From Candidatus Dichloromethanomonas elyunquensis (lineage in GTDB: Bacteria; Bacillota; Desulfitobacteriia; Desulfitobacteriales; Syntrophobotulaceae): 64,000 nt of DNA. Where the stretch lies: NCBI GenBank assembly GCA_001515265.1, contig LNDB01000008.1, positions 62,001-126,000 on the forward strand, in the 5' to 3' direction. The notes beneath the pieces were generated by a model. It made no database searches and was not told the DNA's origin. It saw only the letters and a program-made list of their open reading frames with translations. Within the stretch, counting starts at the first letter, position 1. Each line of letters starts with the position of its first letter. Positions 53,277 through 61,652 of the stretch are shown one piece after another. A program made the translations under genes and the position numbers.

Positions 53277-54371
53277 ATGAAAGAGAAAAAAACTGTTCTC
53301 GTTATTTTCGGAGGGCAATCCGGAGAGCATGAAGTTTCGATCAACTCTGCCGATTCAGTGATCCGGGCTCTAAACATAGACAAATACGATATTGAGACTA
53401 TTGGCATTACAAAAGAAGGGCTGTGGTATTGGGGTGTCAGACCGCAGGAATGGAAGGAAGAGAAGGGGAGGATCCTTTCTCATTACAGGCAGGTGACACC
53501 AAATCTGAATCCTCTGGATCCCAAGTTTATCACCTTAGATCAAAGTGAGCTTCCTCATAACGGTAAATGCGATATCATTTTTCCGGTTATGCATGGGCCG
53601 CGTGGGGAAGACGGTACCATACAAGGTCTTTTTGAAATGGCGGGATTTCCTTACATCGGAGCGGGTGTTCTCGGTTCTTCGCTTGGAATGGATAAAGACC
53701 GGATGAAAGCGGTGTTTAGAGAAGCAGGACTTCCGATTGTATCTCATTTGACGGTGTTGCGTGATGAATTCGTTCAAAACCGTAATGGGTTCATTGACCG
53801 TACTTGCCGGGAAATTGGTTTTCCGTGTTTTATTAAACCGGCTAATTTGGGATCGAGTGTGGGCATTTCCAAAGCTGAAAATATCGAAGAGCTTGTACGG
53901 GCAGTTGAATACGCTGCTGAATTTGATCATAAAGTTGTCGTTGAACAAGGGGTCAAAGCAAGAGAAATAGAACTGAGTGTTCTCGGTAATGATATTGCGA
54001 AGGTCTCGGTACCGGGTGAGATTATTCCCAGCAAGGAGTTTTACGATTATGAAGCGAAATACATTGATACGGGTTCCAGTCTCATTATTCCGGCAGGATT
54101 GGCCGATGATACAGTCAAAAAACTCCAAGACTATGCAGAAAGAGCCTTTCATGCAGTCGGGGCTTTAGGTCTGGGAAGAGTAGACTTCTTTGTTACAAAC
54201 GATAACAAAATTTTCATTAATGAAATTAATACCATGCCTGGCTTTACTCAGATATCGATGTACCCAAAACTTTGGGAAGCCAGCGGACTTCGCTATTCGG
54301 AACTTTTAGATGAATTGATCAGACTTGGTTTGGAAAAATTCAGCGATGATCGGGCCAGAAAACTTTCCTAG
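53277..54371 (+). CDS. ddl: D-alanine--D-alanine ligase
   Basis: A 364-residue ATP-grasp enzyme: VIFGGQSGEHEVSINSA near the start, FPVMHGPRGEDGTIQGL, GSSVGISKAEN, the FYDYEAKY omega-loop that marks D-Ala-D-Ala rather than D-Ala-D-Lac specificity, and FINEINTMPGFT for metal binding. It makes the dipeptide end of the peptidoglycan stem. AAAGGAG precedes ATG 53277. Confidence 0.95.
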   Translation: MKEKKTVLVIFGGQSGEHEVSINSADSVIRALNIDKYDIETIGITKEGLWYWGVRPQEWKEEKGRILSHYRQVTPNLNPLDPKFITLDQSELPHNGKCDIIFPVMHGPRGEDGTIQGLFEMAGFPYIGAGVLGSSLGMDKDRMKAVFREAGLPIVSHLTVLRDEFVQNRNGFIDRTCREIGFPCFIKPANLGSSVGISKAENIEELVRAVEYAAEFDHKVVVEQGVKAREIELSVLGNDIAKVSVPGEIIPSKEFYDYEAKYIDTGSSLIIPAGLADDTVKKLQDYAERAFHAVGALGLGRVDFFVTNDNKIFINEINTMPGFTQISMYPKLWEASGLRYSELLDELIRLGLEKFSDDRARKLS

Positions 54372-54403
54372 TTTGAATTACAGGATAGGGTGTTAAGAAT
54401 AAG

Positions 54404-55024
54404 TTAATCGATAGTCCGGAATACTCCGATGACTTTCCCTAGAATGGAGACGTTTTGGGAATAAATCGGGGACATTGCGGAGTTTTCCGGCTGAAGCCGG
54501 ATTAAATCTTTTTCCTTATAAAAACGCTTTACGGTCGCTTCGTCTTCCAGCAAGGCAACAACAATATCCCCGTTATTAGCGGACTGCTGCTGTCTTACCA
54601 GGATCAGGTCTTCATCGAGGATTCCCGCTTCAATCATACTTTCCCCATGAACTTTCAGCATAAAAACCGAATCTGATTTGACCCTATCATAGGGAACAGG
54701 GAAGGAGTCCTCAATATTTTCTACAGCCAGGATAGGCTCTCCGGCCGTAACTTGTCCCACAACAGGAACATGCACGATTTTCCTGGAGCTGAAGCCGAAA
54801 TCACTGAAAGAATCCAGGACTTCGATCGCTCTGGGTTTTGTCGGATCGCGACGGATATATCCTTTTTGTTCAAGGACAGTTAAATGATTATGCACGGTAG
54901 AACTAGAGGTTAAGCCGACAGCTTCTCCAATTTCCCTGACCGATGGGGGATAGCCTTTTAAAGCTATCTCTTTTTTGATTATCTCTAATATTTCTGATTG
55001 ACGGGAAGAAAGATCAGAAGTCAT
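54404..55024 (-). CDS. lexA: SOS repressor LexA
   Basis: A 206-residue LexA: N-terminal winged helix ([21 protein letters not shown]), Ala-Gly cleavage site in VTAGEPI, catalytic Ser in HGESM and Lys in EDEATVKRF. RecA-stimulated self-cleavage induces the SOS regulon. Three LexA boxes lie between it and the divergent yneA-like gene. It starts 21 bp from a 25-bp dyad that covers its -10. Confidence 0.97.
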   Translation of the reverse strand: MTSDLSSRQSEILEIIKKEIALKGYPPSVREIGEAVGLTSSSTVHNHLTVLEQKGYIRRDPTKPRAIEVLDSFSDFGFSSRKIVHVPVVGQVTAGEPILAVENIEDSFPVPYDRVKSDSVFMLKVHGESMIEAGILDEDLILVRQQQSANNGDIVVALLEDEATVKRFYKEKDLIRLQPENSAMSPIYSQNVSILGKVIGVFRTID

Positions 55025-55045
55025 TCCAATACCTCCTAAATAATA

Positions 55046-55070
55046 TTACAATTTTTATTAAAAATTGTAA
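55046..55070 (-). promoter_or_regulatory. 11-bp perfect dyad covering the lexA -10 region
   Basis: TTACAATTTTT (55046-55056) and AAAAATTGTAA (55060-55070) are perfectly symmetric around ATT. The right arm contains the lexA -10 box and the centre is near its initiation site, so it may be an operator for a second regulator or a leader hairpin. Confidence 0.4.
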
Positions 55071-55091
55071 CATATATTTGGAAAAAAGCAA
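55064..55091 (-). promoter_or_regulatory. lexA promoter
   Basis: On the minus strand TTGCTT (55086-55091) and TACAAT (55064-55069) have a 16-bp spacer and a TG before the -10. The LexA box at 55089-55102 overlaps the -35, giving autorepression. Confidence 0.55.
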
Positions 55092-55102
55092 ACAACTGTT
55101 CG
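55089..55102 (-). promoter_or_regulatory. LexA box 1 (lexA side)
   Basis: The minus strand reads CGAACAGTTGTTTG, close to the Gram-positive consensus CGAACNNNNGTTYC. Confidence 0.65.
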
Positions 55103-55110
55103 GTTCAATA

Positions 55111-55139
55111 TTGACACGAACGCGTGTTCGTAATATAAT
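55111..55139 (+). promoter_or_regulatory. Consensus promoter of yneA with embedded LexA box
   Basis: Perfect TTGACA (55111-55116) and TATAAT (55134-55139) with a 17-bp spacer. The spacer begins with the perfect palindrome CGAACGCGTGTTCG (55117-55130), a strong LexA box, so this promoter should be shut until DNA damage. Confidence 0.92.
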
Positions 55140-55151
55140 AAAGTCAGTTAT

Positions 55152-55165
55152 AGAACATACGTTTG
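55152..55165 (+). promoter_or_regulatory. LexA box 3 (yneA leader)
   Basis: AGAACATACGTTTG fits GAACNNNNGTTY and lies just downstream of the yneA promoter, adding a second repression site. Confidence 0.6.
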
Positions 55166-55180
55166 TACGGAGGGGTCAGG

Positions 55181-55492
55181 ATGAGTGAACTTTATATAGC
55201 CGTAAGAAGAAATAATAAAATGATTATTATGGTATTCAGTTTAATGTTTTTGGTTTTTGTAATGATTGCATTTTTAATGTTATCTTACGAAAATAATCCA
55301 CTCATAAAGATGCCGGGTATTGCTTATGAACGGATCATTGTACAACAAGGGGATACTCTATGGGATTTAGCCTCTAAAATGAATCGTAACGCGGATATAA
55401 GTACCTTAGTCAGTAAAACAATAAAATATAACAACCTCCAAAGTACTTATATCCTGCCAGGCCAAATCATTTATGTACCAGTTAATTCATGA
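55181..55492 (+). CDS. yneA: YneA-like SOS cell-division suppressor with LysM domain
   Basis: A 103-residue protein with a membrane helix (about 18-40) and an exported C-terminal LysM domain (about 55-102, IIVQQGDTLWDLA...YILPGQIIYVPV). Size, layout, divergent position from lexA and LexA boxes all match YneA of B. subtilis, which delays septation during the SOS response. ATG 55181 follows GGAGGGG; a TTG at 55163 would add six residues. Confidence 0.88.
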   Translation: MSELYIAVRRNNKMIIMVFSLMFLVFVMIAFLMLSYENNPLIKMPGIAYERIIVQQGDTLWDLASKMNRNADISTLVSKTIKYNNLQSTYILPGQIIYVPVNS

Positions 55493-55551
55493 GTTTGACA
55501 ATGAATCAAATACAGCTGTAAAAACTTATCATAGATGTAATATATCAGTCA

Positions 55552-55580
55552 AACCCCCATATATAGTCTGTATGGGGGTT
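55552..55580 (+). promoter_or_regulatory. Hairpin that masks the ribosome site of the next gene
   Basis: AACCCCCATA (55552-55561) pairs with TATGGGGGTT (55571-55580), a perfect 10-bp stem. The right arm holds the G-run that serves as ribosome site for ATG 55588. No T-run follows, so translation control is more likely than termination. Confidence 0.5.
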
Positions 55581-55587
55581 GTGGCAT

Positions 55588-56412
55588 ATGAAGGCTTATT
55601 TATACCGATCTAAGATACTGCTGGAGTTTATTGTCATACTGATAGTGAGTGGATTGGTGTCCGTCATGATCTGGAAGCTTTTCCTTCTCAAGAATAAGTC
55701 AAATATTGAGGATTATCAGCTGCTGGCCGCCATTGAGCCGGATCAGATTATCCTTTATCAAAAAAATAAATCGAACTCCTGGAAAGATTATATGGCGATC
55801 ATCGCCGCATGTAAGAATATCACCGCAGCGGACCGGGAAGATCTCCAACAGAAACTGTTCAGCCAGTTGGATAAACAGATCTCCTTTAAGAATTTAAACT
55901 GGGCTGATACGGATAAGGATATCCGGAAAACTGCTCAAAACTTCCGGGAGCTATTGAATCATTATTCTATTTTTGATCATGGGAAATATGGATTTCCTCT
56001 AAAGCAAACCAGTTATTACACAGATACCTATGGAGCAGACAGGGAGGGAGGGGCCAGGGTCCATCAAGGTACAGATCTTTTTAATAAAAAAGGAACTCCT
56101 ATTTATAATGTTTGCCCGGGCACAATTGAAAAAATGGGATGGAACAGGCTCGGCGGAGAAAGGGTTGGCGTAAGAGGGGACGATGGGAATTACTATTACT
56201 ATGCACATTTAGACAGCATTAATTCGCAACTCGTGATCGGCAAAAGAATTAATATCGGAGATCTTATCGGGAAAATGGGGAATACCGGCGATGCCATTTC
56301 CACTCCGGATCATTTGCACTTCGGGATCGAGCTGCCTAACGGTGAATGGCTGAATCCATACCCGTTTCTCAAAGTATGGGAGTACCATTCTACCATACAG
56401 TTCAATAATTAA
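55588..56412 (+). CDS. Membrane-anchored M23 metallopeptidase
   Basis: A 274-residue protein: one N-terminal membrane helix (about 11-33), a linker, and an M23 domain with HQGTDLFNKKGT (zinc His, Asp), YYYAHLDSI and HLHFGIEL. It probably cuts peptidoglycan cross-bridges. It lies 95 bp after yneA, behind a hairpin that may limit its translation; both could be part of the damage response. ATG 55588 is chosen over TTG 55579. Confidence 0.85.
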   Translation: MKAYLYRSKILLEFIVILIVSGLVSVMIWKLFLLKNKSNIEDYQLLAAIEPDQIILYQKNKSNSWKDYMAIIAACKNITAADREDLQQKLFSQLDKQISFKNLNWADTDKDIRKTAQNFRELLNHYSIFDHGKYGFPLKQTSYYTDTYGADREGGARVHQGTDLFNKKGTPIYNVCPGTIEKMGWNRLGGERVGVRGDDGNYYYYAHLDSINSQLVIGKRINIGDLIGKMGNTGDAISTPDHLHFGIELPNGEWLNPYPFLKVWEYHSTIQFNN

Positions 56413-56569
56413 ATTGCTATTCGGTAATCTTTAGATGTTTTTTTAGGTGTGACCATTTATAAATGAAGGCTGGGTTTCTTGTTATTAGTTGAATATAAAA
56501 AAACTTATAAAGTTTAAATAAAATAATGTCCTATAATAAATATTATGTAAAGTAATAATAAATACACCA

Positions 56570-56615
56570 CTTTGGAAATAAAAATAAGGAGTCTGCAAAT
56601 CGCGGCGGGCTCCTT
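56570..56615 (-). terminator. Terminator for the coiled-coil gene
   Basis: On the minus strand AAGGAG (56610-56615 side) pairs with CTCCTT (56586-56591 side) and is followed by ATTTTTATTT. Confidence 0.6.
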
Positions 56616-56625
56616 GACTTATCAA

Positions 56626-56856
56626 TTAAGAATTTTTACCATCAATCCGTTTTTCAAGCTTATAAATATCATCAAAAATATAACGTATCGTATTATCGAT
56701 GTCAGAAACTTTAACGCCAATCCGGTCTATATCGCGTTGCATTTTCTTTTGTCCAATTTCTACTCCAGATACCTTAGAATCCAAGCCGGAGACCTTAGAA
56801 TCCAAACTTTTAAGATGTTCTAAAATTAACTGGAAAAATTCTTTACCATTTTCCAT
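56626..56856 (-). CDS. Small coiled-coil protein
   Basis: A 76-residue hydrophilic protein with no signal peptide. Heptad spacing of Leu/Ile/Val runs through it, including two adjacent copies of LDSKVSG (about residues 18-31), predicting a coiled coil. Similar short coiled-coil proteins are common in Clostridia; function unknown. AAGGGATG upstream and an extended -10 (TGTTATTAT, 56885-56893 on the minus strand) support a real gene, as does a terminator. Confidence 0.6.
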   Translation of the reverse strand: MENGKEFFQLILEHLKSLDSKVSGLDSKVSGVEIGQKKMQRDIDRIGVKVSDIDNTIRYIFDDIYKLEKRIDGKNS

Positions 56857-57059
56857 AAACCAAACATCCCTTCATTTACCTTTGATAATAACACACGAAA
56901 ATAACCGAGTCTAGACTATCCGGATATTCCGATAAACAATCCAATCCTTTTCCTTTAGCTCCCTACGTTCATGAATATTAAAGAGCTTCCAAGCAGAACG
57001 TTTATAGATATTGAGATTTATTCAATCTTCATCGAAGTAGAGGCGGTCTAAACTACAAG
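56857..57059. other. Gene-free stretch upstream of the coiled-coil gene
   Basis: Apart from the extended -10 described for the coiled-coil gene, no convincing gene is seen. A plus-strand fragment from 56972 (MNIKELPSRTFIDIEIYS) faintly recalls the FxxIDIETYS opening of phage DNA polymerases but stops soon after. Confidence 0.4.
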
Positions 57060-57275
57060 CTATTCTGCATCATCGTTATTCTGCAATGTGCTGAATAAAA
57101 TACGTATGTAATTACGCTTTCCGTACAAAACCAGGCCCTATTTCTGCAAAATTCCGCAGCTTCTCTATAGTGTCCAAGATGTCGGATACAATTTTTTGAG
57201 CGGCTGCAGGATTTTGCAATTCATTATTGATATAAGCCTTATCTCGTCAAGATCATTCAGGGCTTCTTATTCAAA
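57060..57275 (-). pseudogene. Decayed RelE/ParE family toxin
   Basis: On the minus strand pieces of a ParE/RelE toxin appear in different frames: a ribosome site AGGAGGG with start MNKK, then EALNDLDEIR, then AYINNELQNPAAAQKIVSDI and DTIEKLRNFAEIGPGF, then, after an internal deletion and frame change, YGKRNYIRILFSTLQNND ending at TAG (57060-57062). The deletion removes the central strands that carry the ribosome-dependent fold. The gene cannot make a full toxin. No intact antitoxin gene is visible beside it. Confidence 0.7.
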
Positions 57276-57414
57276 CAGGTTCCCTCCTACTACTTATGTA
57301 AAAAGCGTTTTGTCTTTAAAAATAAAAAGCAGGATTAATCCTTAGTGGATTAATGGGACTATCTCCATATTTTTAATTATTCAAAGATTCATCCGCTGTA
57401 TACCGAAAGTTTAA

Positions 57415-57438
57415 GGGAACCGTGAATTCACGGTTCCC
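57415..57438 (-). terminator. 24-bp perfect palindrome downstream of the SASP gene
   Basis: GGGAACCGTG and CACGGTTCCC flank AATT, a 10-bp perfect stem. On the minus strand it is followed by a T-containing run (TTAAACTTT). Probably a terminator for the SASP gene. Confidence 0.5.
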
Positions 57439-57479
57439 CTATTTACGGATTGGTAACTTCGACGTAGGAGGTTTACTAG

Positions 57480-57626
57480 TTAACGCTGACCAAAACTTTC
57501 AAAGGTTTTCTTAACCATGTATCCTCCAACGGAACCATTTTGTCTAGCAGAAGTATCAGGACCTAAGCTTACACCCATAGCGCTAGCTGCCTGACCTTTG
57601 TCAATTGGGAGTCTATATTTAGCCAT
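57480..57626 (-). CDS. Alpha/beta-type small acid-soluble spore protein
   Basis: A 48-residue protein. The stretches MAKYRLPIDKGQAASAMGVS, LGPDTSARQNGSVGG and YMVKKTFESFG follow the SASP pattern of an N-terminal helix, the RxNGSVGG-MVKK signature and a second helix, in a short clostridial form. These proteins coat spore DNA and protect it from UV and heat. AAAGGAGGG precedes ATG with 8-base spacing. Upstream, TGAGTA-16-CAATAATA (57661-57690, minus strand) resembles a sigma-G promoter; this is inferred. Confidence 0.85.
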   Translation of the reverse strand: MAKYRLPIDKGQAASAMGVSLGPDTSARQNGSVGGYMVKKTFESFGQR

Positions 57627-57705
57627 TTTCTTATTCCCTCCTTTCGTTATGGTGTAATTTTATTATTGCCAGTTATTACTTCATTACTCAAGGAAGTTTT
57701 TGTTA

Positions 57706-60700
57706 TTAAATTGATGAATAAAATGAAGAATTTGATAAATATTTCCGGGCCAGATGCGATAGTCCGGTATCTTTCGTGCTGAAGACCACCTGTCTCGTCT
57801 GGGAGAGCTCCTGTAGGTAAGCTAAAATATCTTCCCAAAATTCCGGCGGTTCATTCATCTCTTTTATCGAGAAACAAAGCGGAGTATCCGAACTTTCTTC
57901 AAGAGCTTCCAGTATGACAGCTAGACGATAGGCAAAATAAATCTGTCTTATTTCTATATTCACAAATTGAGAGTTTCCTGATATCGGCGAGAACGTCCGG
58001 CTTAAGATCTGCTGGGACTTTGCTTCTAAATCGTCTCCATATTTTGACTGCCATTTTTGTCGGGAGGTTTCCAACAAATCCTTTGTGGCATCGAGGGCGT
58101 GCCTAAGATTTTCGTGGGTTTGCCACTTAAGCCTTGCAGCTTCCAACTTCTTCTCCAAATCAGGCATTACGGGAGTACTCCGTACCTGCCGAAGACTTCT
58201 TTCCGCCTCGGCCAGCTGGCAGTTTATCTCTTTCAGCTCTTGTTCGAAGGCGGTTAATTCCGCTTCCCTGTCTGCATCAGAAAGACATGCTTCCCGTTCC
58301 AGATCTGCCAGGGGTTCTAAATACCTTGCCAATCTATCCATATTCCGCTGACCCAGCTGCGTCTTGTAGGCCTGCTGTAAAGGGACTAATTCTTTTTCTG
58401 CTTCTTCCTTGGTCCTCCTATAATAGATTATTTTCGTGATGACTTCGAGGACTTCATCCACATTGGATATCGGAGCGCTCCAATTCCTCAGCTTTTCCTT
58501 CATCTCAGCTTGAACCCTTAAGACCCTGTTTTCTCTTTTCTGCAGTTCTTCTATCAGCTTCCTGAGTTCGTCCTCTATTTCATAGAGTTCAATTTTCTTT
58601 TGCTGAAATTTATTCCACCCAGCCTGCCAGGCTTCATAGTCTTCCGCGTGGACCTTGTCACAGGCATGCTGCAGCATTTGGGTACGCGAACGAATGATCT
58701 TTCGTAATCCGTGTTCTCGACCAGCCTCTTTTCTTAGCTCTTCTAATTTTTTTTCGAGATTGGCAAAAACCAGCTTCCTGTTCTGGTATTCGTTTTTCAG
58801 TTTAAGGAATTGAGCGTAATCAGCAGCATCATATTTTTGGCAGTACCGGATCAGACGGGATGTCAACCTTTCCTCCAGACCCGTACGGCCCAGGAGTTCT
58901 TCCCAGACACGGTCCCAAAAGCCGCTTATCTTTGTATTTCGCTGTTTTGCCAAACGCCGGACAATTTGCGCTATCTGACGTTCATCGGCCTCTGTAACAT
59001 CCGCTATCCCGGCGAAATCCTCCAGCTTGGCTTTTTCCGAATCATAGATATCTTCGGTTTTTTGGATCTTGTCAAACAAAACCGTCAGTTGATTCAGCTG
59101 TTCCAGTGCCGAGGCCCGTTCCTTTTCAAGATGAAGAAGTCTTTGATCTTCATTCTCCGGCAATTCCATATAACCGGATAATTGAAGGGAATTTTTCAGT
59201 TCATCGATTTCCTGCTGCTTTTTCCGGATTTGATTTCTTGCATGATCGACATCCTTTTGACGGGCTGCCCATACCTGGCACTCTTCACGTAAACTTTCGA
59301 TCAGAGAGTCATCTACTTCCCCAGCACAGAATAAGGCAGTCATATTTTCTTGCGCCTGCAAACGGAGTTCCTCCAACAAGGATAACTCTCCCTGCATGCT
59401 GCGCAGTTCCCTGTAATCTTGGTTTTGGCTTAGGATTTGCAAGCGGCTTATTATTTTTTGAATAGAAGTTATTTTCTCCGTGACATGTTCCTTCCCGGCT
59501 TGCAGGTTTTTGATTTCTATTTTTAACAGGCGCTGATCTCCCTGCCTTCGGGTTACAGCCTCCCATTCCAGCCGTAAGGCTTCATATTCGGCTTTTACCC
59601 CTTTCATACTCTCAGCTTGTTCTTCCACTCTCTTTTTTGCTCTGTCCAAAGAATCCCAAGCCTGTGTCAAGGAGATATCCTCATCACCCACTTGCTGCAA
59701 ATTATGGACCCGCGGGGAGAAATCATCGGCAAGACCTTCAGGCCAATGAAAAGTCCCTTTGCTCTTTTGTCCGCCATTTGTCCTGGACCCTTGACAGTGA
59801 CAGTATAAAGCAGCCAATCCTATTTTCTGTACAAGATCCCAATGTGTCCGCTCTTCCTCTTTGGGATCATCAGCCAGATGGTTCTCTATCTCCTCTGTAA
59901 AAACCTTTACCAGGGAAAAAAACTGATTCAGCCTTTTTCCAGGGAACAATTCCCTGACCCCTGCGTGGCCCCCGATGGGAGATATGCCATTTTCATAGGG
60001 CAATACTTCAATAAAGCGGAACTTACCTGTCAGAAGTTTTTGCAGGGTCAGGGCGTATACTTCCGCCTCCGGAAAAGGTTCCGCCATGATAAGCCTAATA
60101 AGGTCCGTTTCCCGCTCTTCTGCCAGGGTGTCGGTCAGCAGACGTGCTGCTGCGGTTTCCGGGTCACCGGTTTGCCGTGGCAGCCATTTTTTAACATAAC
60201 GGCGCTGCGCCAGCTCCAAAAATTTGATCCGGGTCAGTTCCCCATTGGTTTCTCCCAAAAGTATGCCGTGAGGTCTGCTGCTTCTAAAACCTCTGGGTTC
60301 AATCGAACCGCAGTCAGCCCAATAGGTTTCCCCTGTCTGATGAATACCGCTCCAATCCGTCTGATGTCCCAAAGCCAGGTAGGTCAAACCGCTCGCGGCA
60401 ATTTGATCTTCCCGGAGAGGAATAAAACCGTAGCTATGGCGTTCAGACTCAACTTCGCCGTAGAGAAGCATGATCCGGACCGGTTCTGCATCTTCGGGAA
60501 CAGAAAAACCCTCCAGAAAATCCAGATTTTGACGGTAAGTTGTCCAGCCTGATCCGTAAATCTCGACTCCCAAGGAAGGTATTTCAATACGGTTGAGGCC
60601 TCCGGCAAAAATATGTACATTCCCCGGCCATTCGGTCAAACGATAAGCGGAAGTCATGACCAGCGGATCCTTCTCGCCAGGGGTAATAAAAACTTTCGTA

Positions 60701-60945
60701 TCTTCGAGCCGTGCAAAAGATCTGGCTGCGCGTTCCACGGTCTCTTTCCGGACCGTTTCCTGCTCGAATAGGTCTCCCGCAATAAAAAGGAGATTTGTTT
60801 TTTCTGTTTGGCAAAGCTTGAGTACCTTTTCCAAGGTCTGCCACAAGTCTTGATTGCGTGCAGCCGCCCAGGATGCCGGCCCTTCCCACGCGGTGCTGTC
60901 GAAACGGAACCCTCCGCAGTGAACAAAACGGACTAAAGGAGCCAT
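57706..60945 (-). CDS. Degenerate SbcD/YhaO-SbcC/YhaN-like fusion protein
   Basis: A 1079-residue cytosolic protein. Residues 1-230 have the calcineurin-like phosphoesterase fold of SbcD/YhaO, but the metal motif DxH is Gly12-x-Arg14 (VHCGGFRF), GNHD is GEKD (90-93) and the last GHxH is GHQTD; only GDLFE (Asp58) is kept. Residues about 405-960 are long coiled coils, and the C-terminus follows an SbcC/YhaN-like lobe, yet there is no Walker A and the Walker B acidic pair is lost (PLCFSIKEMNE). It would be a structural pseudonuclease-pseudoATPase with a joined Mre11-Rad50-like shape. It starts 14 bp after a TPR protein gene. Confidence 0.75.
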   Translation of the reverse strand: MAPLVRFVHCGGFRFDSTAWEGPASWAAARNQDLWQTLEKVLKLCQTEKTNLLFIAGDLFEQETVRKETVERAARSFARLEDTKVFITPGEKDPLVMTSAYRLTEWPGNVHIFAGGLNRIEIPSLGVEIYGSGWTTYRQNLDFLEGFSVPEDAEPVRIMLLYGEVESERHSYGFIPLREDQIAASGLTYLALGHQTDWSGIHQTGETYWADCGSIEPRGFRSSRPHGILLGETNGELTRIKFLELAQRRYVKKWLPRQTGDPETAAARLLTDTLAEERETDLIRLIMAEPFPEAEVYALTLQKLLTGKFRFIEVLPYENGISPIGGHAGVRELFPGKRLNQFFSLVKVFTEEIENHLADDPKEEERTHWDLVQKIGLAALYCHCQGSRTNGGQKSKGTFHWPEGLADDFSPRVHNLQQVGDEDISLTQAWDSLDRAKKRVEEQAESMKGVKAEYEALRLEWEAVTRRQGDQRLLKIEIKNLQAGKEHVTEKITSIQKIISRLQILSQNQDYRELRSMQGELSLLEELRLQAQENMTALFCAGEVDDSLIESLREECQVWAARQKDVDHARNQIRKKQQEIDELKNSLQLSGYMELPENEDQRLLHLEKERASALEQLNQLTVLFDKIQKTEDIYDSEKAKLEDFAGIADVTEADERQIAQIVRRLAKQRNTKISGFWDRVWEELLGRTGLEERLTSRLIRYCQKYDAADYAQFLKLKNEYQNRKLVFANLEKKLEELRKEAGREHGLRKIIRSRTQMLQHACDKVHAEDYEAWQAGWNKFQQKKIELYEIEDELRKLIEELQKRENRVLRVQAEMKEKLRNWSAPISNVDEVLEVITKIIYYRRTKEEAEKELVPLQQAYKTQLGQRNMDRLARYLEPLADLEREACLSDADREAELTAFEQELKEINCQLAEAERSLRQVRSTPVMPDLEKKLEAARLKWQTHENLRHALDATKDLLETSRQKWQSKYGDDLEAKSQQILSRTFSPISGNSQFVNIEIRQIYFAYRLAVILEALEESSDTPLCFSIKEMNEPPEFWEDILAYLQELSQTRQVVFSTKDTGLSHLARKYLSNSSFYSSI

Positions 60946-60959
60946 TGCTATTCACCCCT

Positions 60960-61652
60960 TTAATTGTTGAATAGCGCTTGGAATTTTGAACTGCTTCGTA
61001 CAGGGTCAAAATCATGTTCTGTTTTAGCGGTTTCTTTGGCATCAGGTTCAATGGCAATTGCCTGTTTTAAATAGAAAACCGTTTGGTCCGCATTCCCTTG
61101 CCGTCCGTAAATACTGGCTATGCCGTAATAGGCCCAAGCATCACGCGAATCATAGCTAAGCGCAGTTTGGTAAGCGGAGACTGCGGCAGTCCAATTTCCC
61201 GCCAGTTCATTGGCAAGACCGAGATTAAAGCAGCCGTATTCAAAGTCGGGTTTGATTCTCAGCGCTTCCCGGATCAGATTGAGGCCTTCACTATACCTGC
61301 CTTGAAAGGCATAGGCAGCCCCTTTTCCGTTCAAAGCCTGATAACAATTCGGGTCAAGAATCAAAGCTTTATCAAACAAAGACAGCGCCTGAGAAAAATT
61401 CCTTTGATAATAAAGTTTTAATCCCTGTTCATAATAAGTCAAAGCCTGGGAAGATTCTTTCTGAACCGGAGGGGAATTGGGCTGAACAGCGGGAACAGAA
61501 GAATCCTTCCGGGGCTGAGAGGTTTGGGCTTCAACCGAACTTGAAGGAGAAGAGTCCTGAGCAGAAATAAGTAAATCGGCAGAGAATATCGTGATACCCA
61601 ACAAGGCGATAAAAAGTAAAAGTGAAATTTTCTTATTGAAAAACGCTTTCAT
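60960..61652 (-). CDS. Exported TPR-repeat protein
   Basis: A 230-residue protein with a signal peptide or membrane anchor (about 8-30), a Ser/Gln/Pro-rich linker (35-68), and four TPR repeats (about 70-205, e.g. LTYYEQGLKLYYQRNFSQAL, ALILDPNCYQALNGKGAAYA, AWAYYGIASIYGRQGNADQT). TPRs mediate protein contacts. It is the first gene of a two-gene unit with the degenerate fusion, 14 bp apart. Confidence 0.8.
   Translation of the reverse strand: MKAFFNKKISLLLFIALLGITIFSADLLISAQDSSPSSSVEAQTSQPRKDSSVPAVQPNSPPVQKESSQALTYYEQGLKLYYQRNFSQALSLFDKALILDPNCYQALNGKGAAYAFQGRYSEGLNLIREALRIKPDFEYGCFNLGLANELAGNWTAAVSAYQTALSYDSRDAWAYYGIASIYGRQGNADQTVFYLKQAIAIEPDAKETAKTEHDFDPVRSSSKFQALFNN

Noticed and set aside
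53535-54152. Minus-strand open frame of 205 codons within ddl
   Set aside because: Antisense to ddl, compositionally odd, no ribosome site.
56972-57050. Possible phage DNA polymerase fragment
   Set aside because: Only about 15 residues resemble the FIDIETYS opening, and the frame stops at once.
57280-57414. Antitoxin remnant next to the ParE relic
   Set aside because: A start MEIVPLIH recalls some antitoxins but stops after eight codons and nothing further matches.
59842-60552. Plus-strand open frame of 236 codons inside the degenerate fusion gene
   Set aside because: Antisense shadow; rich in Cys, Phe and Arg with no ribosome site or domain.
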